From Amaranthus tricolor (Eukaryota > Streptophyta > Magnoliopsida > Caryophyllales > Amaranthaceae), in contig NC_080051.1 in the NCBI RefSeq assembly GCF_026212465.1, forward strand, positions 17,430,959 through 17,494,958: a DNA stretch of 64,000 nucleotides, written 5' to 3'. A program made the translations under genes and the position numbers. The notes below the pieces were generated by a model. The model did no database searches. It was given only the letters and a program-made list of their open reading frames with translations, and was not told the DNA's origin. The stretch's first letter is position 1. Every line of letters begins with the position of its first letter. This document shows, piece by piece, positions 1 through 10,742 of this stretch.

Positions 1-234
1 ACCACTCCTCCTCTGGCCCAAATGGTTAATGAGAGGCTGGATCGTCTTCAGGAAGTCTTGAATCAAATAGATGATCGCCTCAACAATGCCATTTTCAGGG
101 AGGAGCATATGACCGTTGTGGAAGAGCAACGCAAAACAAGGGAAGAGGTGAACCATTTGCTATACTTTGTGCGCACGTTGGTCCAGCAGAACCCAGCTTT
201 CCAACAACCTCCTCCGCCTCCATCATCCAGCTAG
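1..234 (+). CDS. C-terminal end of a CACTA-type transposon ORF (partial)
   Basis: The reading frame is open from the first base of the window and stops with TAG at 232-234, so this is the last 77 codons of a longer protein. The visible part is hydrophilic and coiled-coil-like (heptad-rich ERLDRLQEVLNQIDDRL) and ends in a proline/serine run. Plant En/Spm-type (CACTA) element proteins often end like this. The main support is context: about 800 bases downstream lie a CACTA terminus and a dense field of subterminal repeats in the expected place. The sequence alone does not show whether this is the catalytic transposase or the accessory DNA-binding protein. No catalytic motif is in the window. Confidence 0.5.
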   Translation, partial: TTPPLAQMVNERLDRLQEVLNQIDDRLNNAIFREEHMTVVEEQRKTREEVNHLLYFVRTLVQQNPAFQQPPPPPSSS

Positions 235-489
235 ACCATTGTTTTTAAGTTTCTTAATGTTGACTTCTGTTCGGAACAATTTGGAATTGTATAATTTATT
301 TGGCAGATACTTTTATGTTTTTTTTAATTAGTATATAAATTTAGTTTTGTCTGTATTCAAGCTTATTTTTATCGTTTTATTGTTTTGTTTGATCGATAAT
401 TTATTTTATCGATTAAATAATAATTATGGTCAAATATGGTCACTATCATTGACCACATTTGACCAGATTAATTATTTTAATAATATTAT

Positions 490-1040
490 TTTCCGACTAA
501 TAAATAGTAGGAATTTAGTCGGAAAATATAGCCGCCTTTTCTTGGTTGAATAAAGTCAAATTTCATGTTTGACTTTTTCGACCATCTGCCGACTAATATT
601 TAGTAGTAATTTAGTCGGCATCCACATCCGCCTTTTTCTAGAAAGATCTAGTCAATTTTTAGGTTTGACTTTTTCGACTAAATTCCTACTATTTATTAGT
701 CGAAAGTTAGTCGATTTAAATTAATATTTTAATATACAATTTTCTAAAAAATAAAGAGAATTTCGATGTTCTTAAGTTCCGACCAATCTCTTGTCGGAAT
801 ATAACGACTGACTTTTAGTAGGTGAAGAGTCGGAAAATTCAGACAAAATTCCTACCAGTTTATTTGGTCGTAATTCCGACTAACTTTCTACCACTAGCTT
901 TTTAGTCGGAATTCCGACCAATATACCGACTAACTAGTATTTTCGACCATTCTGAGCTGACTAGACTGAAATAGTCGGAATTTAGTCGGTATAGCCCTAT
1001 ACCAACCAAATTCCGACTATTTCGTCCAGTCGGAAATTTG
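490..1040. repeat. CACTA subterminal repeat array (CCGACTAA / TTAGTCGG)
   Basis: More than a dozen copies of the octamer and close variants occur in both orientations, for example near 496, 517, 586, 612, 880, 913, 935, 983 and 1012, some as palindromic pairs such as AGTCGGAATTCCGACC near 913. Density rises towards the terminus at 1056. In known CACTA elements such arrays are binding sites for the element-encoded protein. Confidence 0.8.
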
Positions 1041-1224
1041 CTTTTTTTTGGTAGTGTCAATAGCACTAATATAATTATGTATCATAAAAATTATTATAAA
1101 TGTATGATAATAAAATATACATTGTGACGAATATAATGAAATCTCACAAGAATAATGTATATGTTGTATATTTTTCTCAAAAATCATAGTTAAACTCAAA
1201 TGTCTTCAAAGTAGAAATTCTAAA

Positions 1225-1697
1225 GGGAAATTCCACCTGGTAACTCTGAGGTTTTGGTTTTCCACGTGGTAACCAAAACTTTTAAAAAATTCACGTGGTA
1301 ACCTTGAGGTTTACCAAATTATTCCATCGTGACCTTTTTTCTTATTAAACGTTATCCAACATTAATTCGAAGCTTTAAGGTTGTTGTACGCCTATTTATG
1401 CGACTCACCATTTCAAATGACATCATTTTCAACCTTTTTCCCCAAAACATAAATCTTAACTCTACCATCTTTCTTCCAAATCATAATTTTCTCTCAAATT
1501 CAAAAATGGTAGAGTTATGGTTTATGTTTTAGGGAAAAAAGTTGAAACTGATGGCATTTGAAATGGCGAGTCGCATTAATAGGTGTACAACTGTCGTCTT
1601 AAAGCTTCGAAATTAACGTTTGCTAACGTTTTATGTGCAAAAAGGTCACGGTGGAACAATTTGGTAAACCTCAGGGTTTACCACGTGGAATTTCCCT
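1225..1697. mobile_element. Foldback (long-inverted-repeat) MITE-like element
   Basis: The ends are GGGAAATTCCAC and its reverse complement. Almost the whole length folds back on itself: 1308-1335 pairs with 1642-1669, the GCGACTCACCATTTCAAATG block near 1400 pairs with its complement near 1560, and a TAGAGTTA/TAACTCTA pair surrounds a loop near 1466-1504. There is no coding capacity. The left arm is longer because a CACGTGGTAAC-type unit occurs three times there (near 1232, 1262 and 1291) and once in the right arm. No clean target duplication could be fixed, so the superfamily is left open. Confidence 0.75.
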
Positions 1698-1714
1698 ATA
1701 CTAAATGAGAAAAC

Positions 1715-1727
1715 ATTATTATTGTTG

Positions 1728-1784
<57 letters not shown>
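1715..1784. repeat. (TTA)n microsatellite
   Basis: About 70 bases of ATT/GTT trinucleotide repeats, almost pure (TTA)n from 1731 on. Confidence 0.95.
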
Positions 1785-1785
<1 letters not shown>

Positions 1786-2395
1786 TTCATACACACTCAT
1801 TATTTTTCATTTAGTCTTTTCTATTAAATTTGTCTCATATCTATTTTTGATGATACACTCATTTTTTGACTTCTCCTCTTCACATTTCACTTTTTTTTAT
1901 GTAATTCATACTTTGGTACTCTAACTCTTTTTAAAAATAATATTCCATTTATTTGCATTTGTTTTGCCCATTCATTTTTTCGCAGATCCCAATACAATTT
2001 TAAAATTTAAATAATTTTAATTGTGAGTTCTCAAAAATTCTAAAAAGTTGATATTCAGAAAATATATATTGAGACGAATCTATCAAGTAGCCACATATGG
2101 ATATATATGTTTTTTCATGTTGATTGATGTGAAATCATAGTCTATTTGAGAAAAACATATGAAAAATTAATTAAATCTTTTTTCTCCTCTGCTATGAATA
2201 ATCTCACCTTTTGATTATTTTCTAATAATCCAACATTTAAAAACACTCAAAAAATGAGAATATTTATAACGGATTGATAAAAAATTAAATTATTAATTTC
2301 TATTATTTTAAAAAAAGTATTGATTTATGTACATTTCTTAATTTGTTTGGCAAAAATTAAATTTTACCGATGTTAAATTAGTTACAATAGAGGAC

Positions 2396-2401
2396 CACGT
2401 G
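2396..2401. promoter_or_regulatory. G-box (CACGTG) upstream of the CDK-inhibitor gene
   Basis: A perfect CACGTG palindrome lies about 330 bases before the start codon at 2728. The G-box core is a binding site for plant bZIP and bHLH factors in light and abscisic-acid responses. Its use here is inference. Confidence 0.4.
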
Positions 2402-2495
2402 TATTGATTCCTCAAAGTGCGTAGAAACGCATGAACCTAAAGCGACTGTGACTTGTTATATTCCCCTCTCTTTTCCTTTTATTTTTTATTTTACC

Positions 2496-2518
2496 CTCTC
2501 TCTCTCTATCTCTCTCCT
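2496..2518 (+). promoter_or_regulatory. CT-rich tract in the core promoter / 5' leader
   Basis: A nearly pure run of CT dinucleotides, about 210 bases before the start codon at 2728. Pyrimidine (Y-patch/CT) tracts are common near plant transcription starts. No clear TATA box was recognised nearby. Confidence 0.35.
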
Positions 2519-2727
2519 ACAAATACTTCTCATCTTCATTTTATCGTAACCCTTTTTTTTTTCCAGGCGACAAGAGAGAGAAAGCCCCCCCAACAAAAAC
2601 ACACAGACTCAATTACAATTATATTGTGTTTTTCTTAAACGACTCTTAATCATGTCGTTTTGCATCGGATCCTTCGCCAAACCTTCTTCTATCAATTAAT
2701 TATATTCATTTTCTCTCTCGATTAATC

Positions 2728-3201
2728 ATGGCGAATTCTCATCTTCATTCGACCATTATTGAATCAGATCAACAACAACAACAAAATAAACCCAGTAACG
2801 ATGAAGAATTCTTGTCTAAATTCGAAGCTTTGCAAATGATCAAATTTGAATCTCTTGATCATGATCAAAATCAAACGGTGATCAACACGACGGAAATGAA
2901 TATTGATGATAATGATGATGGTTTTAAGACGCCTACCTCGAGGGAACACCGGATTACGGTGGACCTTTCATCTCCGCCACCTGCACCTAGGAAATTACCC
3001 ATTAAAAATAATATCATCTTCAAACGACGTCGTACGTCCCCTCGTATACCACTCATTCAGGTTTCTTACGAAGAGATCACACGATTGCTATTTGCACCCC
3101 ATCATCCGATCAACGATCAAAATAGTATTAATTCGGCTGATCATATCAATGATAATCAAGTCAACAATTCTAATCTCACTACTATCATGTCTTTTAGGTG
3201 A
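2728..3201 (+). CDS. SIAMESE-related (SMR) cyclin-dependent kinase inhibitor
   Basis: A single uninterrupted frame of 157 residues, in the usual size range of the plant SIM/SMR family. These proteins inhibit CDK-cyclin complexes and promote the switch from mitosis to endoreduplication, or arrest the cycle after stress. The family signature is visible: GFKTPTSREHRI at residues 65-76, followed by PPPAPRKLP at 83-91. A basic KRRRTSPR stretch at 99-106 may be a nuclear localisation signal. A SYEEITRLLF helix at 113-122 resembles the C-terminal conserved motif. The N-terminal third carries a polyglutamine run and acidic patches and is not conserved. The start is the first ATG of the frame. SMR genes are typically intronless, as here. 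Which SMR paralogue this is cannot be decided from the sequence. The family call is firm; the exact role is inferred from family knowledge. Confidence 0.8.
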   Translation: MANSHLHSTIIESDQQQQQNKPSNDEEFLSKFEALQMIKFESLDHDQNQTVINTTEMNIDDNDDGFKTPTSREHRITVDLSSPPPAPRKLPIKNNIIFKRRRTSPRIPLIQVSYEEITRLLFAPHHPINDQNSINSADHINDNQVNNSNLTTIMSFR

Positions 3202-4559
3202 TAATCATTATTATTATTCTAATTTTTTTCTTTTGATTTTTTTTTTTTTTTTTTTTTTACTAATTTCCCACTAGTAGTTCTATATTAATCATCCAATTAT
3301 TATGTTTTTTATGATCATATCATAATCATCATAATATATATGTATGTATACATGAATGAATTCTTGTGAAAATAATTCACATTTTACATCACACATTTAA
3401 TTCATGCTATTATGAATATTTACTTTAATTATTTTCATTTCATTTATACAAATTCTTGTATGAGATGGGCTCTCCCTAAGATGCACCTTATACATAGGTT
3501 AAAAAAATTTAATTTTAACCTTATACATGCTATTATGAATATTTACTTCAATTTTCATTTAATCATATAAGATGGTCTTATTGTGAGATGTGCATCACCC
3601 AATTAATATAAATTGCTAGCTAATCAATTATTATTTAGGTTTTTATTTTAGATACCAACAAGAACTTGTAATTATAAATTGAGACTTATACCGTAGTGGT
3701 TAAAGTCTTTTTAACTTAGTAAGAGGTGTAATTTTCATCATTTATTGAAAATAATTAATAATTAATTCACCTTTTATTACATACATTGTGTATTGTTTAA
3801 TAAGTTGATATGTATCCTTAATCGTATGATCATATGATGGTTTTTATGGATGTACTAATTTATAAGTCAAAAGCTTAAGCTATATGATATTGTTAACGAC
3901 TTTAATTAACCAATTGAGTAATTCCCGAGCCTCGAGATAAGGGAGGTATGTAAATTGTAAAGGGTTTAGATCTAAAAAAATTTTGATGAATCATGTGAAT
4001 AAATGTTGATGTTCGTTGCTTGCAAAACAAGAGTATACATCTCATATTATTCATGTTCCTTTACACTTCAAGAAAATACCTGTATTTGTTCATAAAATTT
4101 GCATCTTTTTCACTTTTTAATAAGGATGTTTATTAGATTGAGTGAAGAAGGTTAAAAACTTTAAAAAGAAAAAGTGGGGGATTTGACTTTTTGGGTGATA
4201 AATTGTGTGCAAGAAATAGAATTGGATTGGGTTTGATTGACTTTTTTCAGAGACACGCATCAGTAGCATGGTGTGCTGTTATTTTTGTTGCCAACATTTA
4301 AAGTTAGGGTGGCGTGCAGTTTGCGCAGGATGGGGATATTCCCTCAGATTGTATGGTACAGGACTAGAGGGGTTATAATTTGGTTTTAGTACTAATCTAA
4401 ATTATTTATTTTTAATTTTGATTTTTTATATTTGAAGATGTATGGGCTAGAGTATCATTACATGCCAGGGTGAAGAGAAGTAATACTTTTATGCAATTAA
4501 TATATTAGAATTTAGAAAATGAGCATGTGTAATTTAAATAAAGAGGAGAATGTAACCTA
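3202..4559. other. Intergenic, no gene recognised
   Basis: AT-rich DNA after the CDK-inhibitor gene, with a poly-T run at about 3240-3258. Two diverged blocks near 3470 and 3565 (ATAAGATG.. and related) hint at an old MITE, but no clear ends were found. Confidence 0.5.
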
Positions 4560-5010
4560 CATGCAAATTTAAAGGAGGTTTACTATCAAAACTAATTGGT
4601 AGTAGTAGGTGTTACCTGTCAAGTTTATAAAGTGGCATATCTTTTTCTTTTATGTGGGACAACTCTTATATAGTTAACAATGGGTACTTTAACACTTTCC
4701 CTCACATCCTTGGGAATGAACATCTAATTTAAGACTTCTTAACTAGTGGTAAGATTAAATGCTCAATCATAAATGCACACAACAAATCAGTCTTTGATAC
4801 CATATTAAAATTAAAAAAATAGGTCTGAGCAACTAAAACAAGAAAGAGAAGAAGTAAGCCATATATAAAGCTAAAGGAAATTCATAACTAAAATCAATTA
4901 GTAACAATTGGAATTACTCTTCATGTTTATAAAGTGATATATCTTTTTTTTTCTCTGAAATAATTCCTATGAATAATAATGAGCACATTAACATGATTAG
5001 AATCAAATCC
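4560..5010 (-). mobile_element. TRIM-like element with two diverged direct repeats
   Basis: Two blocks, about 4575-4685 and 4880-5003, share ordered motifs (AACTAATTGGTAGTA / AATCAATTAGTAACA, then GTTTATAAAGTG, then ATATCTTTTT, ending TTAACA). Just before the second block is TTTGATACCAT, the reverse complement of a TGGTATCAAAG-type initiator-tRNA primer-binding site. This layout fits a tiny non-coding LTR element in minus orientation. Ends and target duplication could not be set precisely. Confidence 0.45.
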
Positions 5011-5511
5011 CTCTTACAAAAGTAAAAATAATCCATCAATCAAGCTATGATTCTTAGTTTGATTATGATTATGATTAGTCAAAATATCATAAAATTCGTA
5101 CAAAGTAATGATAAATTATTTGGTTCAAGGTTAAGGCCTTAGACCCTATGTTAAGATAAAAAGTGGTAGTGGATCATAAGTAACTATCAGTGTAAGTAAA
5201 GGCTTGATTTGCAATATTCTCACAAAGTTGCATTACTAATATTTTCAATCATCCGGAGGCTCGTTCATTGGTTAAAGATTTTCTGTTCCACCTTTAAAAA
5301 TTTTCAATCATCTTCTATATCGTACGAGTATAATATATCTGTTACTTTTTCTTCGAATTCTGAATTTGTATGAAATGTTGGGTTGATGACCATGATCATA
5401 AACATCTTAATTTAAGAATTATATAATTTAAAATAGACTTACAATAATCATTAAAAAATAGAACAAGAAATAAGGTTTTATGGAAGAAATGCAATATAAT
5501 CACAAAATTTA

Positions 5512-6249
5512 TCTATAATCTATAACTATTACTAAACAAAAACACAATGACATCATCACTATTTAATATTGCTTATGTGTCACGACCTCAACAAAAATTT
5601 TCCCTCCTAAACTCAATGATGATGTCATTGGTTTTATGAATATTATTTATATCTTTGACTTTATTACTTTCTAATCTAACTATGACTATAATATCCTTCA
5701 TATTGATTGTTTTTATATTTTTTAGGTCACATCAGTTAACGTATTAGAAAACCATATATTTTATTTCTTTTGTTTTCAATTATTTATAAAATCTTACAAT
5801 TTTATTTATTAAATGAGTATTATTTAAGTGTATTGGATATTTTAAGTTGGTTAAAAGATAATATACTTTTATGAAATTTTTTTTATTTATACTACTGAAA
5901 TTGGTTACTTAAATGCAATGCATAAGTCTAATATGATTTAGGTTGTGACTATCTTTATGCAAGTCACTTATATTTTTTATGATAAACAAATTATTTTTTT
6001 AACTTTTACAAAATAATTTTACACAAATATTTATGTTAAATCTATAACTAAATTTTCACAATGATCTACGCGCACAAACAATGCAAAGTATGATACAAAT
6101 CAAACAATGTATGTAATGTATACAACTATTCAGATTGAAATGAGATATAACCATAATATAAAATTTATTTCTTAAAATTTTAATTTCTTAAATGATACAA
6201 ACATGTCAGTAAATTTAATAAAGTTGTGCATCGCACGAGCACTATCTAG
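5512..6249 (+). mobile_element. Non-autonomous Helitron candidate
   Basis: The segment begins TCTATAATCTATAAC right after an A and ends CTAG right before a T, which matches Helitron insertion between A and T with 5'-TC and CTAG-3' ends. A small hairpin, GTGC-ATC-GCAC at 6226-6236, lies 9 bases before the CTAG end, the position of the Helitron 3' hairpin. The stem is short (4 bp). The 738-bp interior is AT-rich and non-coding. Confidence 0.6.
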
Positions 6250-6313
6250 TTTGCTTACTAAATTTACATTATAGGTGTAAATATAAAAATATTGATAGAG
6301 TATATAACATAAA

Positions 6314-6560
6314 TGTCACGGAACCAACGACTTAATTAAAAAAATGAGCCGATGGTTGAGGCTATAAAATATGTTAGTACTTTAACACTTTCCTTCTCAC
6401 ATAAGAGCACTTTGAGCTAAAAGTGTGGATGTAACACAAATTCTTCCTATATCTGAGTGAGATTCAAACTCATAACCTTTTGTCACATTTGCTTTGATAT
6501 CATGTCAAGAAACCAGTAATTTAACTTTTTTTATTGAATTGATTATTTGATATATGTGAA
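6314..6560 (-). mobile_element. Diverged TRIM copy (reverse orientation)
   Basis: This segment aligns by eye, on the minus strand, with the complete TRIM at 62929-63199. The first repeat (about 6314-6386) has the same ordered words: GGAACCAAC, then GATGGTTGAGGC, then ATATGTTA, then TTTAACA. The interior shares AGTGTGGATG and GAGATTCAAACTCATAACC. GATATCATGTCAAG near 6500 corresponds to the primer-binding site and LTR edge. The second repeat, after about 6510, is strongly eroded. Confidence 0.65.
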
Positions 6561-6900
6561 CAAATTATTTGGAGCTTAGATCTACAAAAATCGGTGGATG
6601 ATTAAGTGGTCAACGTAACTGATCGAGTGAAACTTCTTCTCTTAATATCCTTGGAGCAGGACGGATACTATTAGAGTCTAGGGATACAAAAGGTTTTTCA
6701 TATGGATAGTTGGGCTATTGGTTTTTATGTGTTGCTATTGGTATTTTCAAGGTTTTATATGGATATAATATACACTTAAATAATCTGTATCAAACTAAAA
6801 TTTAAGGAGTGTACATGAATCAAAAGGTGTAATTGAGTAGATTGAAAAGTAAGGAGTATGTATTTATGAACGAAAGATTAAAAAAGGGTGCACACAAAAA

Positions 6901-7175
6901 ATATTGGAGGTGTTTGGTAAATTAATTTATTGAGTATTTTTAGCTTATTTTTATATAAATAGGGGGTTAGATGGTCAAACCAGCTAATATTAATGTATGG
7001 TGAATTAGCTGGTTGAAACAGCTTATTAATACAAATAAGCTATTTTTGAACAAGCTGCTTATAGCAGGAGATTCAAAATCAGTTGATCAAACTAGTTAAT
7101 AAAATCAGTTGGTCAAATTATCCACTATAATCAATTATCAGCTACCAGCTATTAGTCATTTTCCGAACGCCAAAC
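6901..7175. mobile_element. hAT-like MITE, copy 1
   Basis: The ends GGTGTTTGGTAAAT (near 6907) and ATTTTCCGAACGCC (near 7158) are imperfect inverted repeats. The interior word TTAATGTATGGTGAATTAG recurs in a second copy at 15485-15770. No coding capacity. Confidence 0.6.
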
Positions 7176-7422
7176 TAAGTCCATTTTAGACTTATACTTA
7201 TTCCTTCGGTTTCCTCGCATAAGTAGTTAAAATTTGCTAGAGATATCCATATTCGATTTTCGGTATCCATAAATTTAATTTTAGTGATTAAATTGTGTGC
7301 ATGTACGATGCACGATTTTGATTATGTTCTAAAATTACTATAAATTTTTTTTAAGAAAATAAGTTGTTAAGAAATGAATTTTAGTCTCTAATAAAATAAG
7401 TTTTTGATGTAATGAAATTGTT

Positions 7423-7527
<105 letters not shown>

Positions 7528-8020
7528 TTTTTTGATGAAAAAAATATGTTGAGTTTACAATATAAAAAGTCAATGATGACATAATCATATCAATTTGGAG
7601 GAAAAAATTTTAATGAATATGTGACAATGTACTTATGTTTTTCAGGGTGATAATGCAAGTCATGTTTGATTTAGTGTTATCTATAGATATACTAGTTTAA
7701 CTTCATGAATATATTAACAAGGACAATTTTTAAAAAGGTTTAACTAGTTAAAGATCATTTTAAGAAAATACCAACAAAGTTGAATATCAATTTCAGAATA
7801 ATTAATAGTTGAAATTTGAGAAATTTTTTTAAGGTGATAATGCAAGTCTGTGTTTTGTTTTAGTGTTATCTATAGATATTTAAGTTTACCTTTATGAATT
7901 TTAACATGGAAAATTTAAAAGGATAATTTTAACAAACTTTTAACAAGTTAATTAGATCATTTTACGAAAATACCAACAAAATTGAATATGAATTTTAGAA
8001 AAATTAACGGTTGAGATTAT

Positions 8021-8352
8021 CACCACAACAAAATATATTTTTAGTATGATATGTTTAATGAAATTTAATTCGAATGTCACTACTTTAAATTTCTAATGAT
8101 ATATATAGTGGATTTAGTGACATTTATTAGACCCTTAGCAACATAATTAAAAAATCATACTAAAGTTTTTCGTGACATAAGATGTAGTGACATTTGTTAT
8201 GCATAAATACTATAGACTATAGTACCAATTACATATGTCACTAAAGACCAAATAAAAATCACTAAATCACTTTATAATAGAACTTAAAATAAAAATCAAC
8301 AATTATTACACTAAACATATAAATTAGTGACATTTTCTTAAATGTCATTAAA
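8021..8352. repeat. Degenerate CACTA-like repeat cluster
   Basis: The segment starts CACCACAACAAAA, one base off a common CACTA terminus. It then holds six TGTCACTA/TAGTGACA-type motifs in both orientations (near 8084, 8118, 8186, 8237, 8328 and 8341). This resembles a subterminal repeat field of a decayed non-autonomous CACTA element. No second terminus was identified. Confidence 0.35.
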
Positions 8353-8409
8353 TTCTATATTGCGAAAAGTTAATTTTGATGTATTATGTGCAATTGTACT
8401 AAAATTGAA

Positions 8410-9400
8410 AAATAAAAGTACGTGTCGATTTTTCTTGAATATATGAGTTGTAAGTTCAGTGAGATAGAGCAGCAAAATGACCCAAATGTTTATATTGGGC
8501 AGGATGTTATCACTCGTACAACAAAATTTATGTATTTAGGGTCAATTATCCAAAATAGTAGGGAGATCGATGGTGATGTAACCCATCAAATTCAAGTAAG
8601 TTGGCTCAAGTGGAGAACAACCATATGTAACAAGAAGTTTCCCACAAGACTAAAAGGTAAATTCTATTGAGTTGCCATTAGGCATGCACTATTGTATGGG
8701 ATAGAATGTTAGCTTGTAAAGAAATTCTTTGAGCATAATATGGATGTCGCGGAGATGAGAATGCTAAGGTGGATGTGTGAGCACACCATGATGGATTAGG
8801 AATAATGAGTTGAGAGAGAGGTTAGGGGTTGCCCCTTTGTCGGCAAAAGTGCATGATAATTGGTTGAGGTAGTTTAAACATATGAAGAGGGAGATTGTGG
8901 GTGCCCTCGTGAGAATGGTGGAAAGCCTTATATAGTTGAGGGTAAGCAAAGTCGAGTAGACCCAAAAGAACATGAGAGGAGAAAATAAAAATTGATTTGC
9001 GGGAGTTGTAACTCTCCGAAGATCTCCATAGATAAAAGTAGCTGGCGGCCACGTATCCGTATTTTAGACTTTTGTTAATTTTGTCTAGTTTTTCACTTTT
9101 CCTTTCCTTCATTAGTTTTATTCAGTTATTTATATACTTTTTATGCCTCTCATTTACTTTTGTTATCATGGCTCAGTTCCAGTTTTAATGTGTATTGTAA
9201 CCTACAAGTGTCTTCCTAGGCGTGTTGTGTGTCACTCACCCTTCTCTTTGCAGGAATCTATCTTTTTGGGGATAAATAGAGTGCGCGCATTTCTCCTTGT
9301 CCTCTCCTTGGAGGGGGAACAAGTTTCATTTGTTTGCTATCCTTCTTCCTCCAAATCCCTAACTTGTGCGGAATACTGGTTGATGACTTTGACTCTAACT
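8410..9400 (+). pseudogene. RTE-type LINE 3' fragment, copy 1 (broken)
   Basis: The best-preserved stretch, 8422-8670, reads through FMYLGSIIQNSREIDGDVTH and WLKWRTT. These are typical of the region C-terminal to the reverse-transcriptase core of plant non-LTR retrotransposons. Later fragments in shifted frames still show MRMLRWMC and the ELRERLGV-like segment near 8800. Several stops and frameshifts make it non-functional. The downstream 9000-9390 is transcribed-tail sequence, because it is shared in order with the copy at 23545-24235. The 5' part of the element is missing, as usual for LINE insertions. Confidence 0.75.
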
Positions 9401-10002
9401 CTATGCGTCAATTTTTCCAAATTAACATGATCTTAAAGTAGAAACAAATTAAAAAGCTTATTGATATACTATATAATATCCTATACCTAGCATTAGAAGT
9501 AAGATAGCAAGACTTTAATGTAGGAGAATAAAATTAAGGGAAGGATTAAGGTGTATTAAATTATAGTTAGTTCAGCTTTATGTGCTTGTTTATATGCATG
9601 ATTATGTTACTTCCTCTGCAAATTCCATGACAAGTATTAAGTTGTTAAGCAGTATTTGGTACAAATAACATGAAGTCAATCAATAAATTAGTAATGTTGG
9701 ATTGTTGGGATGAAAAGAAGCACGCTACTTACATGATTGCCACCACTCATTTGTAAATCACCCCACCTCTTTAATATTATTGCCTATGGATGTGTTTACC
9801 TCATGCCTTATGATAAGGCTGTTAATTATTGTACCTCCCTAATTTATTTTTACACTATTCTTTACTTCTACATCAAAGTGTTCTTTTTGAAAAAGTAATT
9901 TTTAAATTTTTTTTTATTATTTAGTATGAAAATCAACATTAAACTCGTAATTGTCTTAGTTTTTAGAAGTATTATTAACTATTTTATTTAGTTCAACTTA
10001 AA
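9401..10002. other. Intergenic, no gene recognised
   Basis: AT-rich sequence with no convincing frame or repeat structure. Confidence 0.5.
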
Positions 10003-10003
10003 A

Positions 10004-10040
10004 CTAGTATAAAAACTCGTATAATGCACGAAATTATTAG
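10004..10040 (-). mobile_element. Helitron-like 3' terminus (minus orientation)
   Basis: On the minus strand this reads TCGTGCATTATACGA, a hairpin with a 4-bp stem, then GTTTTTATA, then CTAG followed by T. That is the arrangement of a Helitron 3' end and resembles the one at 6226-6249. The element would extend to the right. Its 5'-TC end was not located. Confidence 0.4.
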
Positions 10041-10411
10041 TATGAAATATATAAAAATATAACTTCAAAGAATAATATAATTGTGTATTATCACGATTAA
10101 ATTAATCAAATACATGACTTTTTAAATCAATATTTAAATACTAATTTTTTTAAAAATTATTTATTGAATCCATTACTTTTTCATTTAATTAAATATATCA
10201 AATTCTAGGTTAGGTATATAGAATTTCTATAATAAATTATATAAATACTTTGTCTAATTTAGCTCTAAAAACAGATTTTAAAATTAGGTAAATATTGTCA
10301 TGTAATCAACTATCATATACTAAAATAATTCTATTTGTCAAGTCTCTCTAAGAATGACATTTGTTATTTTTCAACATTTTTATTAGTATGTATAATTTAT
10401 TAGTATGTATA

Positions 10412-10742
10412 GTTGATAATATTTATAAAAATGATTTTTGTAATATGAGAATAAGTATAATTTAAGAAATATCTACATTTTAAGGATAGAAAATCAACAT
10501 CAATCCTTATCCTTATACTTAAAAACTTTAGAAAACCCCAACACTATTTGTTATTCTTTATAACTCACAATTTAAGTTTTTAATTGATAATATTTATAAA
10601 AATAATTTCTATATAATGAGAATAAGTATAATTTAAAAAATATCTACATTTCAAAGGATCGAAAATCAACATTAATCCTTGTCCTTATACTTAAAAGCTT
10701 TAGAAAACCCTTACTCTTTATAACTCATAATTTGAGTTTTTA
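10412..10742. repeat. Tandem duplication, two copies of about 171 bp
   Basis: 10412-10582 and 10583-10742 align in order by eye, with small substitutions and short deletions. Shared landmarks are TTGATAATATTTATAAAAA, GAGAATAAGTATAATTTAA, AATATCTACATTT and GAAAATCAACAT. Confidence 0.8.

Larger units (their letters stand above)
1..1056 (+). mobile_element. 3' part of a CACTA (En/Spm) DNA transposon
   Basis: The element ends at 1051-1056 with GTAGTG. On the minus strand this reads CACTACCAAAAAAAAG, the standard CACTA terminal inverted repeat. The 550 bases before it are packed with direct and inverted copies of CCGACTAA/TTAGTCGG, the type of subterminal array that CACTA accessory proteins bind. 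A transposon-type ORF tail lies further inside. The other terminus is outside the window, so length, target duplication and activity cannot be judged. Confidence 0.8.

Noticed and set aside
5340..5460. Possible tRNA or other RNA gene
   Set aside because: No cloverleaf, A-box or B-box was recognised here or elsewhere in the window.
9143..9430. 95-codon plus-strand frame
   Set aside because: Lies in the non-coding tail of the RTE LINE, which is shared with another copy where the frame is not kept.
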